This document shows, in pieces, positions 1 to 6,408 of a stretch of 10,652 bases of DNA. The stretch spans positions 1 to 10,652 of the forward strand of contig WAMX01000014.1 in assembly GCA_015522095.1 (NCBI GenBank), read 5' to 3'. Under the pieces are notes generated by a model that ran no database searches, was not told where the DNA came from, and saw only the letters and a program-made list of their open reading frames with translations. The stretch's first letter is position 1. Each line of letters begins with the position of its first letter. The position numbers and the translations under genes are program-made. The stretch comes from Nanobdellati archaeon (lineage in GTDB: Archaea > SpSt-1190).

Positions 1-1
1 C

Positions 2-259
2 GAGCACAGGGAAAAGATGCTGGGGAATATTGAGGAGGTCAGGAGCAGGGGGGCGAGGGTAATAGCGCTCGGCGAGCGGGGGGACAGGGAGCTCGAGAAA
101 CTCGCGGACGAGTTTTACGGGATGCCCTCCGTGGAAGGGGACCTTGTGCCCCTGTACTACACGGTGCCCCTCCAGCTGCTGTCATACCACACGGCAGTTC
201 TGCTCGGGAGGAACCCCGACAAGCCAAGAAATCTTGCGAAGAGCGTGACCGTGGAGTGA
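2..259 (+). CDS. glmS: Glutamine-fructose-6-phosphate aminotransferase (isomerizing), C-terminal end
   Basis: This is the last 85 codons of GlmS; the reading frame is open to the left edge, so the gene begins outside the window. GlmS makes glucosamine-6-phosphate from fructose-6-phosphate and glutamine, the entry step to UDP-GlcNAc and to glycans of the cytoplasm and cell surface. The visible part is the end of the second SIS (sugar isomerase) domain. The decisive signature is the extreme C-terminus, DKPRNLAKSVTVE, which matches the nearly invariant GlmS tail (PRNLAKSVTVE) that closes the isomerase active site. The upstream VPLYYTVPLQLLSYHTAVLLGRNPD also fits the family. The in-frame ATG at 17 is internal, not a start. 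A 73-bp gap separates the stop from the convergent gene at 333. Confidence 0.95.
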   Translation, partial: EHREKMLGNIEEVRSRGARVIALGERGDRELEKLADEFYGMPSVEGDLVPLYYTVPLQLLSYHTAVLLGRNPDKPRNLAKSVTVE

Positions 260-332
260 CAGGCCACGCTCCTGCAAAAAGTTAGGAAGCTGCCACCTTG
301 CTGATCTGCGCGTAGGTCTCGCCTGGAGTGGA

Positions 333-884
333 TCAAGCGGGCGTCGTATTGCGGACCTGCTTGCAGACTTCGCCTGCAGTCCTGGACAGGGAAGAGTATC
401 CCTCCTTGTTTGAAAGACTCCTGAGGTGGAAGTACTCGCGGCGGCGATCGACATCGTTGTGGTACTTCCGAAGCGCGTGCTTGGCAGCGAAATAGACACC
501 TACAAAGGGTGCGGAAATCGCAGCAAGCTGTTGCAGGAGGGAATGCTGGGAGTTGCTCATCAGCAAAGCATAGGATGCAATGGATGCAGAATAGATGGAC
601 ATTGTCTCACCCACATTAGCAAAGGTGCTCTTCAGAGAAACATTCTCGTATTTCTCATCCAGTTCTGCCACAGAGGAGTAAAGCACCCCTGCAAACTCAC
701 TGTAATCGCCGGTTTCCACGGAGGATTTCAGGGCCCTGTCGAAGGATTTTCTGTTGTGGTCGCGGGCAAAGAGTCCCATTTTAACAAACAAATCAAGGTC
801 CATATCAAGGTTTGCATCCCTGTGGTATTCCCTCAGGTAGCTCTCCACCTGCCCGTCGGGAATTTTGTCCTTCCGTCCGAACAT
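333..884 (-). CDS. Unknown predicted membrane-anchored protein, tandem paralog copy 1
   Basis: Product of 183 residues from the ATG at 884. I do not recognise the family. The N-terminal half (about 1-90) is charged and helical. Residues about 93-110 and 116-137 are two hydrophobic segments separated by a short polar turn, suggesting a membrane hairpin, followed by a basic stretch (RKYHNDVDRRRE). The order of parts matches the next two genes: an NRK...AL motif, a Y...S...D segment, the hydrophobic pair, then a basic C-terminal region. The start at 884 is chosen because a TATA-like box (907-914) lies about 27 bases upstream and because the paralogs begin similarly. A GTG at 923 would add 13 residues and overlap the stop of the upstream gene (GTGA). 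Base composition looks less GC-rich than its neighbours, and the last 20 residues resemble nothing in the paralogs. Function unknown. Confidence 0.7.
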   Translation of the reverse strand: MFGRKDKIPDGQVESYLREYHRDANLDMDLDLFVKMGLFARDHNRKSFDRALKSSVETGDYSEFAGVLYSSVAELDEKYENVSLKSTFANVGETMSIYSASIASYALLMSNSQHSLLQQLAAISAPFVGVYFAAKHALRKYHNDVDRRREYFHLRSLSNKEGYSSLSRTAGEVCKQVRNTTPA

Positions 885-906
885 GCAATGTATGGGGTGT
901 TTTGAA

Positions 907-914
907 TTTATAAA
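907..914 (-). promoter_or_regulatory. TATA-like box for copy 1 of the tandem family
   Basis: On the minus strand the sequence reads TTTATAAA, inside the most AT-rich short stretch of this part of the window. Its centre is about 27 bases from the ATG at 884, the usual archaeal TATA-to-start distance, so the mRNA would be leaderless. It lies inside the 13-codon extension that the alternative GTG start at 923 would imply, which argues for the ATG. Confidence 0.6.
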
Positions 915-919
915 TTTTT

Positions 920-1411
920 TCACTTTTCAGTTGCTTCAATATCCCGGCGGAAGGCATTGAAGTAGTCCTCAAGCGGGCGGCCGAGCTCTCGGCGGTACCA
1001 CGCGTACGAATTGTGGCGCCCGGAGAGCTTCACGGCGCGGTATGTCAGGAAGCCGGCGGCCGCAGCCGCAAGCCCGTGCAAGGCGGCGGATTCAGGCTCC
1101 GACAGGCTTGCAATGGACTCGTAGGCGCTGAAGGCAGTTGCAAGGGCAAAGACATACTGCTCGACCCTGCGGACGGCCTTCAGTATGCGCGAGCCATCGA
1201 AGGCGTCAGACTCCCTGGCACGGGACACGAGGGCATCAAGGTAGGGCTGGCGCTCCTCCCTCTTAAGGCTCTCAATAAGCGCTTTCTCGGTTTTGCGGTT
1301 CCCCCTCGTGATGAAGCACGCCACGGGCACAAAAAGCTCGTCTTCAAGCCCGTACCTGCGGGCATACTCGTCAACAAGGTCAAACACCCTGTCAAGATCC
1401 ACGGGACCCAC
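920..1411 (-). CDS. Unknown predicted membrane-anchored protein, tandem paralog copy 2
   Basis: Product of about 163 residues if translation begins at the GTG at 1411. A GTG at 1402 is equally possible, and an ATG at 1492 would extend it by 27 residues but overlap the preceding gene by about 100 bases. I prefer the short version because it lines up with the paralogs and the extra N-terminus (rich in G, P and R) has no counterpart. Residues 1-80 are charged and helical, with NRKTEKAL at about 38-45. Residues 85-102 are hydrophobic and aromatic, and 109-126 are very alanine-rich and hydrophobic, so a two-helix membrane hairpin is plausible, followed by a basic, aromatic tail. No AT-rich box lies just upstream, so it is probably co-transcribed with copy 3. 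It ends where copy 1 could begin. Function unknown. Confidence 0.7.
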   Translation of the reverse strand: MGPVDLDRVFDLVDEYARRYGLEDELFVPVACFITRGNRKTEKALIESLKREERQPYLDALVSRARESDAFDGSRILKAVRRVEQYVFALATAFSAYESIASLSEPESAALHGLAAAAAGFLTYRAVKLSGRHNSYAWYRRELGRPLEDYFNAFRRDIEATEK

Positions 1412-1931
1412 CCGCCGGGAATCCGTGATACCTCTGCGTCTCGGATGCCCGGGAAACAATCTCCCGGGCCACATAATCACGCAGGCGCTCATATCCCCTC
1501 TCCTTTACGCGGGAAACCAGCGAGCGGTACTTTCCCACCCCCCTGTCACGCGTGATATATGCGGAGGACGAAACAAATGCGAGCGACGCAAGCGAGTTCA
1601 CAAGCGCCGCGCTGCCATCGCCGGAGCCAAGCTCCGCCACGGACGTGTAAAGGAGGGGCACAGCAGGGGCAAATAGCATGCCTCCCACGAAGGAGCGGGG
1701 AACGCTCTTCTCCCGGGGGTTTATGTCGCAGGAGCCGGCAACGCTCAGGAGGGCCTCCGCATACCCCTCCCAGGAGTTGTTCTCAAGGCTTTCCCTGAGG
1801 ACCTTCCGGAGGCGTGGCTCCCTCCTCTCAAGATAGCGGGAAAGCTCAATGGCAAGCTCCCTGTCCTCCTCCCTTAACCGTATTGTAGAGTAATAATCCT
1901 CAAGTTCCCTGCGGCCATTTGAGAACCACAT
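1392..1931 (-). CDS. Unknown predicted membrane-anchored protein, tandem paralog copy 3
   Basis: Product of 179 residues, first in transcription order of the three tandem copies. Residues 1-75 form a charged, helical N-terminal region with PRLRKVLRESL at about 39-49 and a SWEGYAEALLSVAGSCD segment at 53-69. Residues 81-100 and 107-125 are hydrophobic and separated by a short Gly/Ser/Asp turn, so a two-pass membrane hairpin is likely. A basic region follows (KYRSLVSRVKERGYERLRDY). This is the same order of parts as copies 1 and 2. The ATG at 1931 is about 24 bases from a TATA-like box, fitting a leaderless start. The C-terminal tail (residues 165-179) is low-complexity and overlaps the beginning of copy 2 by about 10-20 bases. 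I recognise no known family. Confidence 0.72.
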   Translation of the reverse strand: MWFSNGRRELEDYYSTIRLREEDRELAIELSRYLERREPRLRKVLRESLENNSWEGYAEALLSVAGSCDINPREKSVPRSFVGGMLFAPAVPLLYTSVAELGSGDGSAALVNSLASLAFVSSSAYITRDRGVGKYRSLVSRVKERGYERLRDYVAREIVSRASETQRYHGFPAGGSRGS

Positions 1932-1950
1932 GGAAACGGGACACCCGGAA

Positions 1951-1959
1951 ATTTATTAA
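1951..1959 (-). promoter_or_regulatory. TATA-like box for copy 3 of the tandem family
   Basis: The minus strand reads TTAATAAAT, centred about 24 bases upstream of the ATG at 1931. It sits just after the trm10 stop codon (1962-1964), so the three-gene cluster has its own promoter and need not depend on read-through from trm10. Confidence 0.6.
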
Positions 1960-1961
1960 GG

Positions 1962-2672
1962 TTACAGCCCCTGCCGGCACTTCAATATGGCCTCCTTCAG
2001 GGGCATTCCCTGAAGGTTCATGCCCATCATCCTGACGAGCAGGTTCAGGCGGTTTGGCACGTCGCCTATCCGCCCGTCCAGCCGGATGGCGCGCCTCTCG
2101 GAGTATCCCAGCTCCCTCGTCCGGAGGCGGTTGCTCTTGTCAACAATTCCGCCAAGCACATACGACCTGGCAGGGTCAAACCTCCTGAGTTCCTCCTCCG
2201 CATGCGGGTCGAGCAGGACCGCCTCCTCCGGAGGGTCAAAGCCCCCTGCAAACTTGAGCTCCCCCGCAAGGCGCCGCACCTCGGGAGGGGCGCGGACCAG
2301 GCGCAGGTTCCCGTCCCAGAGGAAGTTGCGGAGCTCCGAAATGGCGAGGGTGGTTTGCTTCAGCAGGAGCTTCCGCTCCCCGGCGGTGTGATAGTCCCAG
2401 AGCCCGAAATCGATGGAGAGGAAGGGATGGCGTGACAGGCCGAGGCTCAGGGGCTCACCCCGGAAAGAGGCTATCCAGTCAGACTCAAGCTCGCCCCTGC
2501 CCGTTATGAGCGTGAGCTCCCCGCATCTTTCCACCAGCCTTCCGCTGAGCGAGCCCTCCAGCAGCCCCAGCCTTCCGGACTCAAGGAAGCCCGCAAGCCT
2601 GTTGATGTCCGGCACGCGCGAATGCACCACACCCTTCAGCCTGCGCGCCAGCACATCCCGGGGGAAGAGCAT
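1962..2672 (-). CDS. trm10: Trm10-like SPOUT tRNA (purine-9-N1)-methyltransferase
   Basis: Product of 236 residues. Trm10 enzymes methylate N1 of the purine at position 9 of tRNA using S-adenosylmethionine; archaeal members make m1G9, m1A9 or both. Residues about 1-75 form a basic N-terminal region, probably for tRNA binding. The SPOUT core begins near residue 85 (FLSIDFGLWDYH). The signature of the SAM-binding knot is YVLGGIVDKS at 171-180, with the Asp expected near the active site, followed by VPNRLN at 205-210, equivalent to the VP-RL motif of the family. The length fits archaeal Trm10. The ATG at 2672 lies about 22 bases from a shared TATA-like box, implying a leaderless mRNA. It is transcribed alone, divergent from the gene at 2720. 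Whether it prefers G9 or A9 cannot be read from the sequence. Confidence 0.85.
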   Translation of the reverse strand: MLFPRDVLARRLKGVVHSRVPDINRLAGFLESGRLGLLEGSLSGRLVERCGELTLITGRGELESDWIASFRGEPLSLGLSRHPFLSIDFGLWDYHTAGERKLLLKQTTLAISELRNFLWDGNLRLVRAPPEVRRLAGELKFAGGFDPPEEAVLLDPHAEEELRRFDPARSYVLGGIVDKSNRLRTRELGYSERRAIRLDGRIGDVPNRLNLLVRMMGMNLQGMPLKEAILKCRQGL

Positions 2673-2689
2673 GTTAATATTGGAGTAGT

Positions 2690-2698
2690 AAATATAAA
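2690..2698. promoter_or_regulatory. Shared symmetric TATA-like box between trm10 and the gene at 2720
   Basis: The plus strand reads AAATATAAA and the minus strand TTTATATTT, so the element can be read as a TATA box in both directions. Its centre is about 22 bases from the trm10 ATG (2672, minus) and about 26 from the ATG at 2720 (plus). It is the only AT-rich element in the 47-bp divergent gap. Confidence 0.6.
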
Positions 2699-2719
2699 GA
2701 ACCTCTGGTGGAAGATGGC

Positions 2720-3070
2720 ATGGCAGAGATATATGCCGGCAGAGGAGAGGATTTCAGGGTGGAGTATGTGGTGCCTTACAGCAGGGTGATCCCCGCGAAT
2801 GAGCTGCTTGAGAGGGTGTACAGGGAAGCGGAGGAGGCCGTTGGCCCAAACAGGAAATTCAGCATACACCACCACGACGGGGGATACAGGGTAATAGCGC
2901 CCGGAAGCACCAGGGAAGTGGGAGAGGTGCCCGCATTCCGCCAGCTCTTCAGGCTGCTGGACGCAAAGAGCTACGTGCTCGTGATGAGGGACAGGTCCCT
3001 TGAGAGATTCGCGGAGCATCTGGGGAAGAGCAGGCAGGACTGGAGGCTTTACAGGCTGGTGTACGAGTGA
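2720..3070 (+). CDS. Unknown small cytoplasmic protein upstream of hisS
   Basis: Product of 116 residues from the ATG at 2720; a GTG at 2708 would add four. The ATG fits better because it is about 26 bases from the shared TATA-like box. I do not recognise the family. It alternates strand-like segments (FRVEYVVPYSRVI, GYRVIAP, SYVLVMRD) with amphipathic helices (ANELLERVYREAEEAV, SLERFAEHLG), so it is probably a small alpha/beta soluble protein. It has no signal peptide or membrane segment. A three-histidine run (50-52) followed by DGG is the most distinctive spot and could bind metal or nucleotide, but this is a guess. It lies 37 bp before hisS and is divergent from trm10, so a tRNA-related role is possible from context only. 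Confidence 0.7.
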   Translation: MAEIYAGRGEDFRVEYVVPYSRVIPANELLERVYREAEEAVGPNRKFSIHHHDGGYRVIAPGSTREVGEVPAFRQLFRLLDAKSYVLVMRDRSLERFAEHLGKSRQDWRLYRLVYE

Positions 3071-3079
3071 CCCATCTGC

Positions 3080-3090
3080 TTTTTTAACAT
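3080..3090 (+). promoter_or_regulatory. TATA-like box for hisS
   Basis: A T-rich TTTTTTAACAT run in the 37-bp gap, centred about 23 bases before the hisS ATG at 3108. This suggests hisS has its own promoter and a leaderless mRNA, even though the preceding gene is on the same strand. Confidence 0.5.
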
Positions 3091-3107
3091 ACAGCGGTGG
3101 ATATGCC

Positions 3108-4358
3108 ATGCCAACTCCCAGGGGCATGAGGGACTTCACGCCCGAGCTCGCACTCCTCAGGAAGGATGTTTTCTCGCGCATTGAGCGGGTTTTCCGCAGC
3201 TTTGGATTTGACCCCATTGAAACGCCAATAGTCGAGCTGTGGGAGACCCTCAAGGGGAAGTATGGCTCCGAGGAAAAGCTGGTTTACTGGTTCAGGGACC
3301 CCTGGGGAGGGAAGGAGCTCGCACTCCGCTACGACCTGACGGTCCCTCTGGCACGCTTCCTTGCAGAGCACCCGGAGCTGCCACTGCCATTCAAGCGCTA
3401 TGCAATAGGAAGGGTGTACCGGCACGACGAGCCCCAGAGGGGAAGATACAGGGAGTTCTACCAGTGCGATGTGGACATAGTCGGCGCCAGGGGTCCGGAA
3501 GCGGACGCGGAGATACTCAGGGTCATAGGGGCGGTTATGAGGGAGTTCAGGCTGCCCGGATACACAATAAAGCTGAATGACCGGCGCCTGCTCAGGGGCA
3601 TATTCCGCAGGGAGCTGGGGATTGAAAACCCCCTGGAAGTTTACCGCGCAATTGACAAGCTTGACAAGATTGGATGGGAGGGTGTGGAAAAGGAGCTCAG
3701 GCAGCTCCTGCCCGCCAGCAAGGTGCGCAGGGTCAGGGACATACTGGAAATGTCCGGCTCACCGGATGAGGTCCTGGACCAGCTGGAAATGCGGTTCAAG
3801 GATGGAGGCATCAGGGAAGCCGTGGAGTATCTCAGGGAGGTCGTGGGGCTCGCCGGGAAGAATCACATAAAGCTCGACCTGAGCCTTGTGAGGGGGCTTG
3901 ACTATTACACGGGGCCCATCTTTGAGACGGTCGTCAAGAGCCCGAGGATAGGAAGCATAACGGGTGGCGGGAGGTATGACGAGCTTCTTGGAAAGTACGG
4001 GAAGGACCTGCCTGCGGTGGGCACAACAATAGGCGTTGAGCGGCTCATAGATGCAGGGCTCGCCCTCGGGATATTCAGGACCAGGAAAACCGTGGCGGAG
4101 GTTTATGTGGCGAGCATAGGCGCGAGGGAATATGCGTGGGAGATAGCTGAGAGGCTGCGTGATGCGGGGGTCCCCACGCGGGTGGACCTTATGGGCAGGA
4201 ACTGGAGAAGGCAGCTTCAGGAGGCGGAGAAGCTGGGGATACCGAGGGTCGTCCTTGTTGGCAGGAAGGAAGAGGAGAAGAAGCAGGCCGTGCTCATTGA
4301 AGATGGTGAGAGGCGGCAGCTCGGGCTGGACGAGCTCATCCGCTCAATAGCGAAGTAG
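3108..4358 (+). CDS. hisS: Histidyl-tRNA synthetase
   Basis: Product of 416 residues, the usual length for a class II HisRS. It charges tRNA-His with histidine in the cytoplasm, using ATP. Residues 1-45 hold the start of the catalytic core (MPTPRGMRDFTPE is typical) and motif 1. Motif 2 is around 97-121, including GRVYRHDEPQRGRYREFYQ. The HisRS-specific histidine-binding motif is LVRGLDYYTGPIFE at 260-273, with GGGRYDELLGKYG at 286-298 and motif 3 GTTIGVERLID at 305-315. Residues about 327-416 are the anticodon-binding domain (EVYVASIG...RNWRRQLQEAEKLGIPRVVLVG). The frame is open back to 3000, but the conserved N-terminus and the TATA-like box both place the start at 3108. Its last 15 bases overlap the convergent gene ending at 4344. 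Confidence 0.97.
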   Translation: MPTPRGMRDFTPELALLRKDVFSRIERVFRSFGFDPIETPIVELWETLKGKYGSEEKLVYWFRDPWGGKELALRYDLTVPLARFLAEHPELPLPFKRYAIGRVYRHDEPQRGRYREFYQCDVDIVGARGPEADAEILRVIGAVMREFRLPGYTIKLNDRRLLRGIFRRELGIENPLEVYRAIDKLDKIGWEGVEKELRQLLPASKVRRVRDILEMSGSPDEVLDQLEMRFKDGGIREAVEYLREVVGLAGKNHIKLDLSLVRGLDYYTGPIFETVVKSPRIGSITGGGRYDELLGKYGKDLPAVGTTIGVERLIDAGLALGIFRTRKTVAEVYVASIGAREYAWEIAERLRDAGVPTRVDLMGRNWRRQLQEAEKLGIPRVVLVGRKEEEKKQAVLIEDGERRQLGLDELIRSIAK

Positions 4359-4724
4359 GTCAAAGATGCCATAGACAAGGATGGGCGCCGCCGTCGCCGC
4401 GCTTATTGGCTTGTGGAGGGCAATGGGGGAGCCCATGCTCCTGCCAAAGAAGAGCATGACCGTGAAGTCCTGCTTGAGCTTGGTTGCAACCTCTTCGGGC
4501 TTGCCGCCGGAGTGGGAGTAGTGGAAGGTGAAGTCAGGGCTGAAGAACAGCTTTGCCTCATCAGCGCCCATGAAAAGGACGGTCCTGCCGCGGGACTCGG
4601 CAAGCTCCTTGAGCCCCTCATCGCGCTCGGCGAGCACGGGAAGGACGTGGGGGAATTCAAACATGCTGCGGAGGAAGTGCTCCTGATCCGTGCCCTGGTA
4701 AAACACAATCAGCTGCCCGCTCAC
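4344..4724 (-). CDS. Unknown protein, convergent with hisS
   Basis: Product of 126 residues from a GTG at 4724; an ATG at 4733 would add three. The GTG is preferred because the TATA-like box at 4744-4754 is about 25 bases upstream, giving a leaderless start, whereas it is only about 16 from the ATG. I do not recognise the family. It alternates strand-like hydrophobic stretches (GQLIVFYQG, RTVLFMGADEAKLFF, FTVMLFFGRS) with helices and has a central HYSHSGGKPEEVATKL segment with conserved-looking His, Ser and Gly residues. Together these suggest a small alpha/beta protein. The last 25 residues are hydrophobic (ATAAPILVYGIFDLL) and could be a C-terminal membrane anchor or a buried helix. The opposite-strand frame is rejected as a shadow. 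Its 3' end overlaps hisS by 15 bases. Confidence 0.65.
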   Translation of the reverse strand: MSGQLIVFYQGTDQEHFLRSMFEFPHVLPVLAERDEGLKELAESRGRTVLFMGADEAKLFFSPDFTFHYSHSGGKPEEVATKLKQDFTVMLFFGRSMGSPIALHKPISAATAAPILVYGIFDLLRY

Positions 4725-4743
4725 ACAATGCATAGGAGGGGGG

Positions 4744-4754
4744 CTATATAATGG
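4744..4754 (-). promoter_or_regulatory. TATA-like box for the unknown gene at 4344-4724
   Basis: The minus strand reads CCATTATATAG. Its centre is about 25 bases from the GTG at 4724, which decides that start over the ATG at 4733. Confidence 0.55.
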
Positions 4755-4764
4755 TTACACAGCC

Positions 4765-4777
4765 AAAAAGTTAAATG
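4765..4777 (+). promoter_or_regulatory. BRE/TATA-like element for the HerA-like gene
   Basis: The plus strand reads AAAAAGTTAAATG, a purine-rich BRE-like stretch running into a TATA-like core centred 25-27 bases before the GTG at 4798. This divergent pair uses two separate boxes, unlike the shared boxes elsewhere in the window. Confidence 0.5.
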
Positions 4778-4797
4778 CTGCCTCTGGAAAGGATAGT

Positions 4798-6054
4798 GTG
4801 CGCCCGATTGTCATAGGAAGGGATGAGGAGGACCTGAAGAGGTTCGGCGAGGAGGGGCTTGCCCATCTCGGGAAGCATTATGTGAAGACGGGCGACAAGG
4901 TGAATCTTGCGAATGATGTGCTGCTTGACCTCGCCCGGCCCCACGTAATACTTGTTGCGGGGAAGCGCGGGCAGGGGAAGAGTTACACGCTCGGGGTGAT
5001 TGCAGAGGAGATAATATTCCTGCCGAGGCGCCACAGGGATATGCTCAGCGTCGTGATATTTGACACAATGGGGATTTACTGGACAATGAGGTACCCGAAT
5101 ATGCGTCAGGAGCGGCTGCTCAAGGAGCAGGGGCTGGAGCCAAAGAGCGTCCCCACAAGGGTGCTGGTGCCGCAGGGATGGGTCGAGAAATACGAGAGCG
5201 CCGGGATAAAGGTGGATGGCGTGCTTGCAATAAACCCGCAGGACCTCACGGTGGAGGACTGGGTGCAGACCTTCGATATTGAGCTTTTTAGCCCGCTTGG
5301 AATACTGCTGGAGCGCGTGGTGAGGAAGAAGCCCTCAAGCATGGCAGAGATGGTGGAGCTGGCGGAGAAGGACGGGCGGGCCGACGATAACACAAGGGAG
5401 GCGCTTGTCAATCGCCTCAGGGCGGCGGAATCGTGGGGAATATTCAGCGAGAAGGGGACCCGCATAACTGAGCTTCTCGCCCCCGGAATGGTCAATGTGC
5501 TTGACCTGAGCCTGCTGGGGCCGAAGGTAAAGAGCCTGCTGATAGGGCTCATAAGCACAAAGATATTTGAGGCGCGGGTGCTCGCCCGCAAGGGAGAGGA
5601 AAAGTCCTCCATCCAGAAGCACACGGACATAGGAAAGGAAGTGGTGTCAAGGCTGCCCATGCCCTGGATACTCATTGATGAGGCCCACGAGTACCTGCCC
5701 CCCAAACTTGAAACGCCCTCCGCAAGGGCACTCATACAGGTCATACGCGAGGGCAGGCAGCCCGGCATAACCCTTGTGCTCGCCACGCAGCAGCCCGGAA
5801 AAATACACACAGACGTGATGACGCAGGCTGACATTGTGCTCAGTCATCGCGTCACGGCGGAGCTTGACATAGGCGCGCTCAACAGCATAATGGGGACATA
5901 CATGCAGTTCCCGCTTGAGAGGTACATATCCACCCTGCCGCGGTTCAAGGGCGCGGCCGTGATTCTGGACGACAATGCCGAGAAGGTCTATCAGATACGA
6001 ATCCGCCCGAGGGTCAGCTGGCACGGTGGCGAAAGCGCCACGCTAATCAGGTAG
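4798..6054 (+). CDS. HerA-like FtsK/HerA-family ATPase (DUF87-type)
   Basis: Product of 418 residues from a leaderless GTG. It belongs to the HerA/FtsK class of hexameric ATPases that pump or unwind double-stranded DNA; HerA proper works with the NurA nuclease and Mre11-Rad50 in end resection. Walker A is GKRGQGKS at 55-62. A VVIFDTMGIYW segment is at 85-95, Walker B is ILIDEAHEY at 291-299, an arginine-rich VIREGRQPG is at 315-323, and the sensor ATQQPGKIHTDV is at 329-340. The C-terminal part fits the HerA core (SHRVTAELDIGALNSIMGTY). Oddity: Walker A is very close to the N-terminus, leaving only about 50 residues for the HAS barrel that in canonical HerA is much larger. No nurA, mre11 or rad50 is in the window. 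It could therefore be a HerA relative with a different partner. It ends in a 12-bp overlap with the convergent PIN gene. Confidence 0.85.
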   Translation: MRPIVIGRDEEDLKRFGEEGLAHLGKHYVKTGDKVNLANDVLLDLARPHVILVAGKRGQGKSYTLGVIAEEIIFLPRRHRDMLSVVIFDTMGIYWTMRYPNMRQERLLKEQGLEPKSVPTRVLVPQGWVEKYESAGIKVDGVLAINPQDLTVEDWVQTFDIELFSPLGILLERVVRKKPSSMAEMVELAEKDGRADDNTREALVNRLRAAESWGIFSEKGTRITELLAPGMVNVLDLSLLGPKVKSLLIGLISTKIFEARVLARKGEEKSSIQKHTDIGKEVVSRLPMPWILIDEAHEYLPPKLETPSARALIQVIREGRQPGITLVLATQQPGKIHTDVMTQADIVLSHRVTAELDIGALNSIMGTYMQFPLERYISTLPRFKGAAVILDDNAEKVYQIRIRPRVSWHGGESATLIR

Positions 6055-6408
6055 CTGAATGAACCGTCCCTGGCGGAGGGTGATGAGCTTTATTCCCCTG
6101 TCCGATGCGGCCTGCCTGACCGCCCTGTCCGTGGTGGCGAGCATGCAGCCGCGCATCCCGGCGAGCTCCACTACTGCCCTGTCCGCCGTTGCCTCCGACT
6201 CGACAGGCTCGTAATTCTCCCTGCGCAGGAGCTCAAGGGCGAGCTTCGCCTCAAGCACGCCCTTCGCAAGCCCCTCAAGCTCGCGCACAACGGGGGAGGG
6301 CACAAGGGGCGTGAAGGGTCCAAGCTGCATCCTTATCTCGCGGAAGGGGTTGAGCTTCGCGCGGAGGGAGTTCATGAGAAAGCTTGTGTCAAACACCACG
6401 CAGACCAT
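6043..6408 (-). CDS. PIN-domain nuclease, Fcf1/VapC9-like
   Basis: Product of 121 residues that consists of one PIN domain. PIN proteins are metal-dependent RNA endonucleases. The acidic residues expected in the active site are present: D7 in VVFDTSFLM, E43 in VVRELEGLAKG, D76 in TADRAVVEL and D94 in ATTDRAVRQA. The tail RGIKLITLRQGRFIQL matches the GI-vi-LRQ ending of the archaeal Fcf1/VapC9-like group, whose eukaryotic relative Fcf1/Utp24 cleaves pre-rRNA. An rRNA-processing role is therefore more likely than a toxin role. There is no adjacent antitoxin gene, which supports this. Its ATG follows directly on the stop of the DUF63 gene (TGAATG), with a GGTGG Shine-Dalgarno-like sequence inside that gene, so the two are translationally coupled. 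The 3' end overlaps the HerA-like gene by 12 bases. Confidence 0.85.
   Translation of the reverse strand: MVCVVFDTSFLMNSLRAKLNPFREIRMQLGPFTPLVPSPVVRELEGLAKGVLEAKLALELLRRENYEPVESEATADRAVVELAGMRGCMLATTDRAVRQAASDRGIKLITLRQGRFIQLPD

Noticed and set aside
260..332. A regulatory RNA or gene between glmS and copy 1 of the tandem family
   Set aside because: The 73-bp gap lies between two convergent gene ends; no clear hairpin, T run or reading frame was seen.
426..905. A 159-codon plus-strand frame opposite copy 1 of the tandem family
   Set aside because: The minus-strand frame has a promoter and paralogs; the plus frame has neither.
1412..1492. An N-terminal extension of copy 2 of the tandem family to the ATG at 1492
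   Set aside because: It would overlap copy 3 by about 100 bases and adds a Gly/Pro/Arg-rich segment absent from the paralogs. Not fully excluded.
3000..3107. An N-terminal extension of hisS
   Set aside because: The extension overlaps the preceding gene and does not resemble HisRS; the conserved N-terminus and TATA-like box set the start at 3108.
5106..5834. A 242-codon frame on the minus strand inside the HerA-like gene
   Set aside because: Serine- and threonine-rich antisense shadow; the plus strand carries intact Walker motifs.
6043..6408. PIN protein as a VapC toxin of a toxin-antitoxin pair
   Set aside because: No small antitoxin gene is adjacent; the upstream partner is a DUF63 membrane protein, and the C-terminus fits the Fcf1/VapC9-like group.
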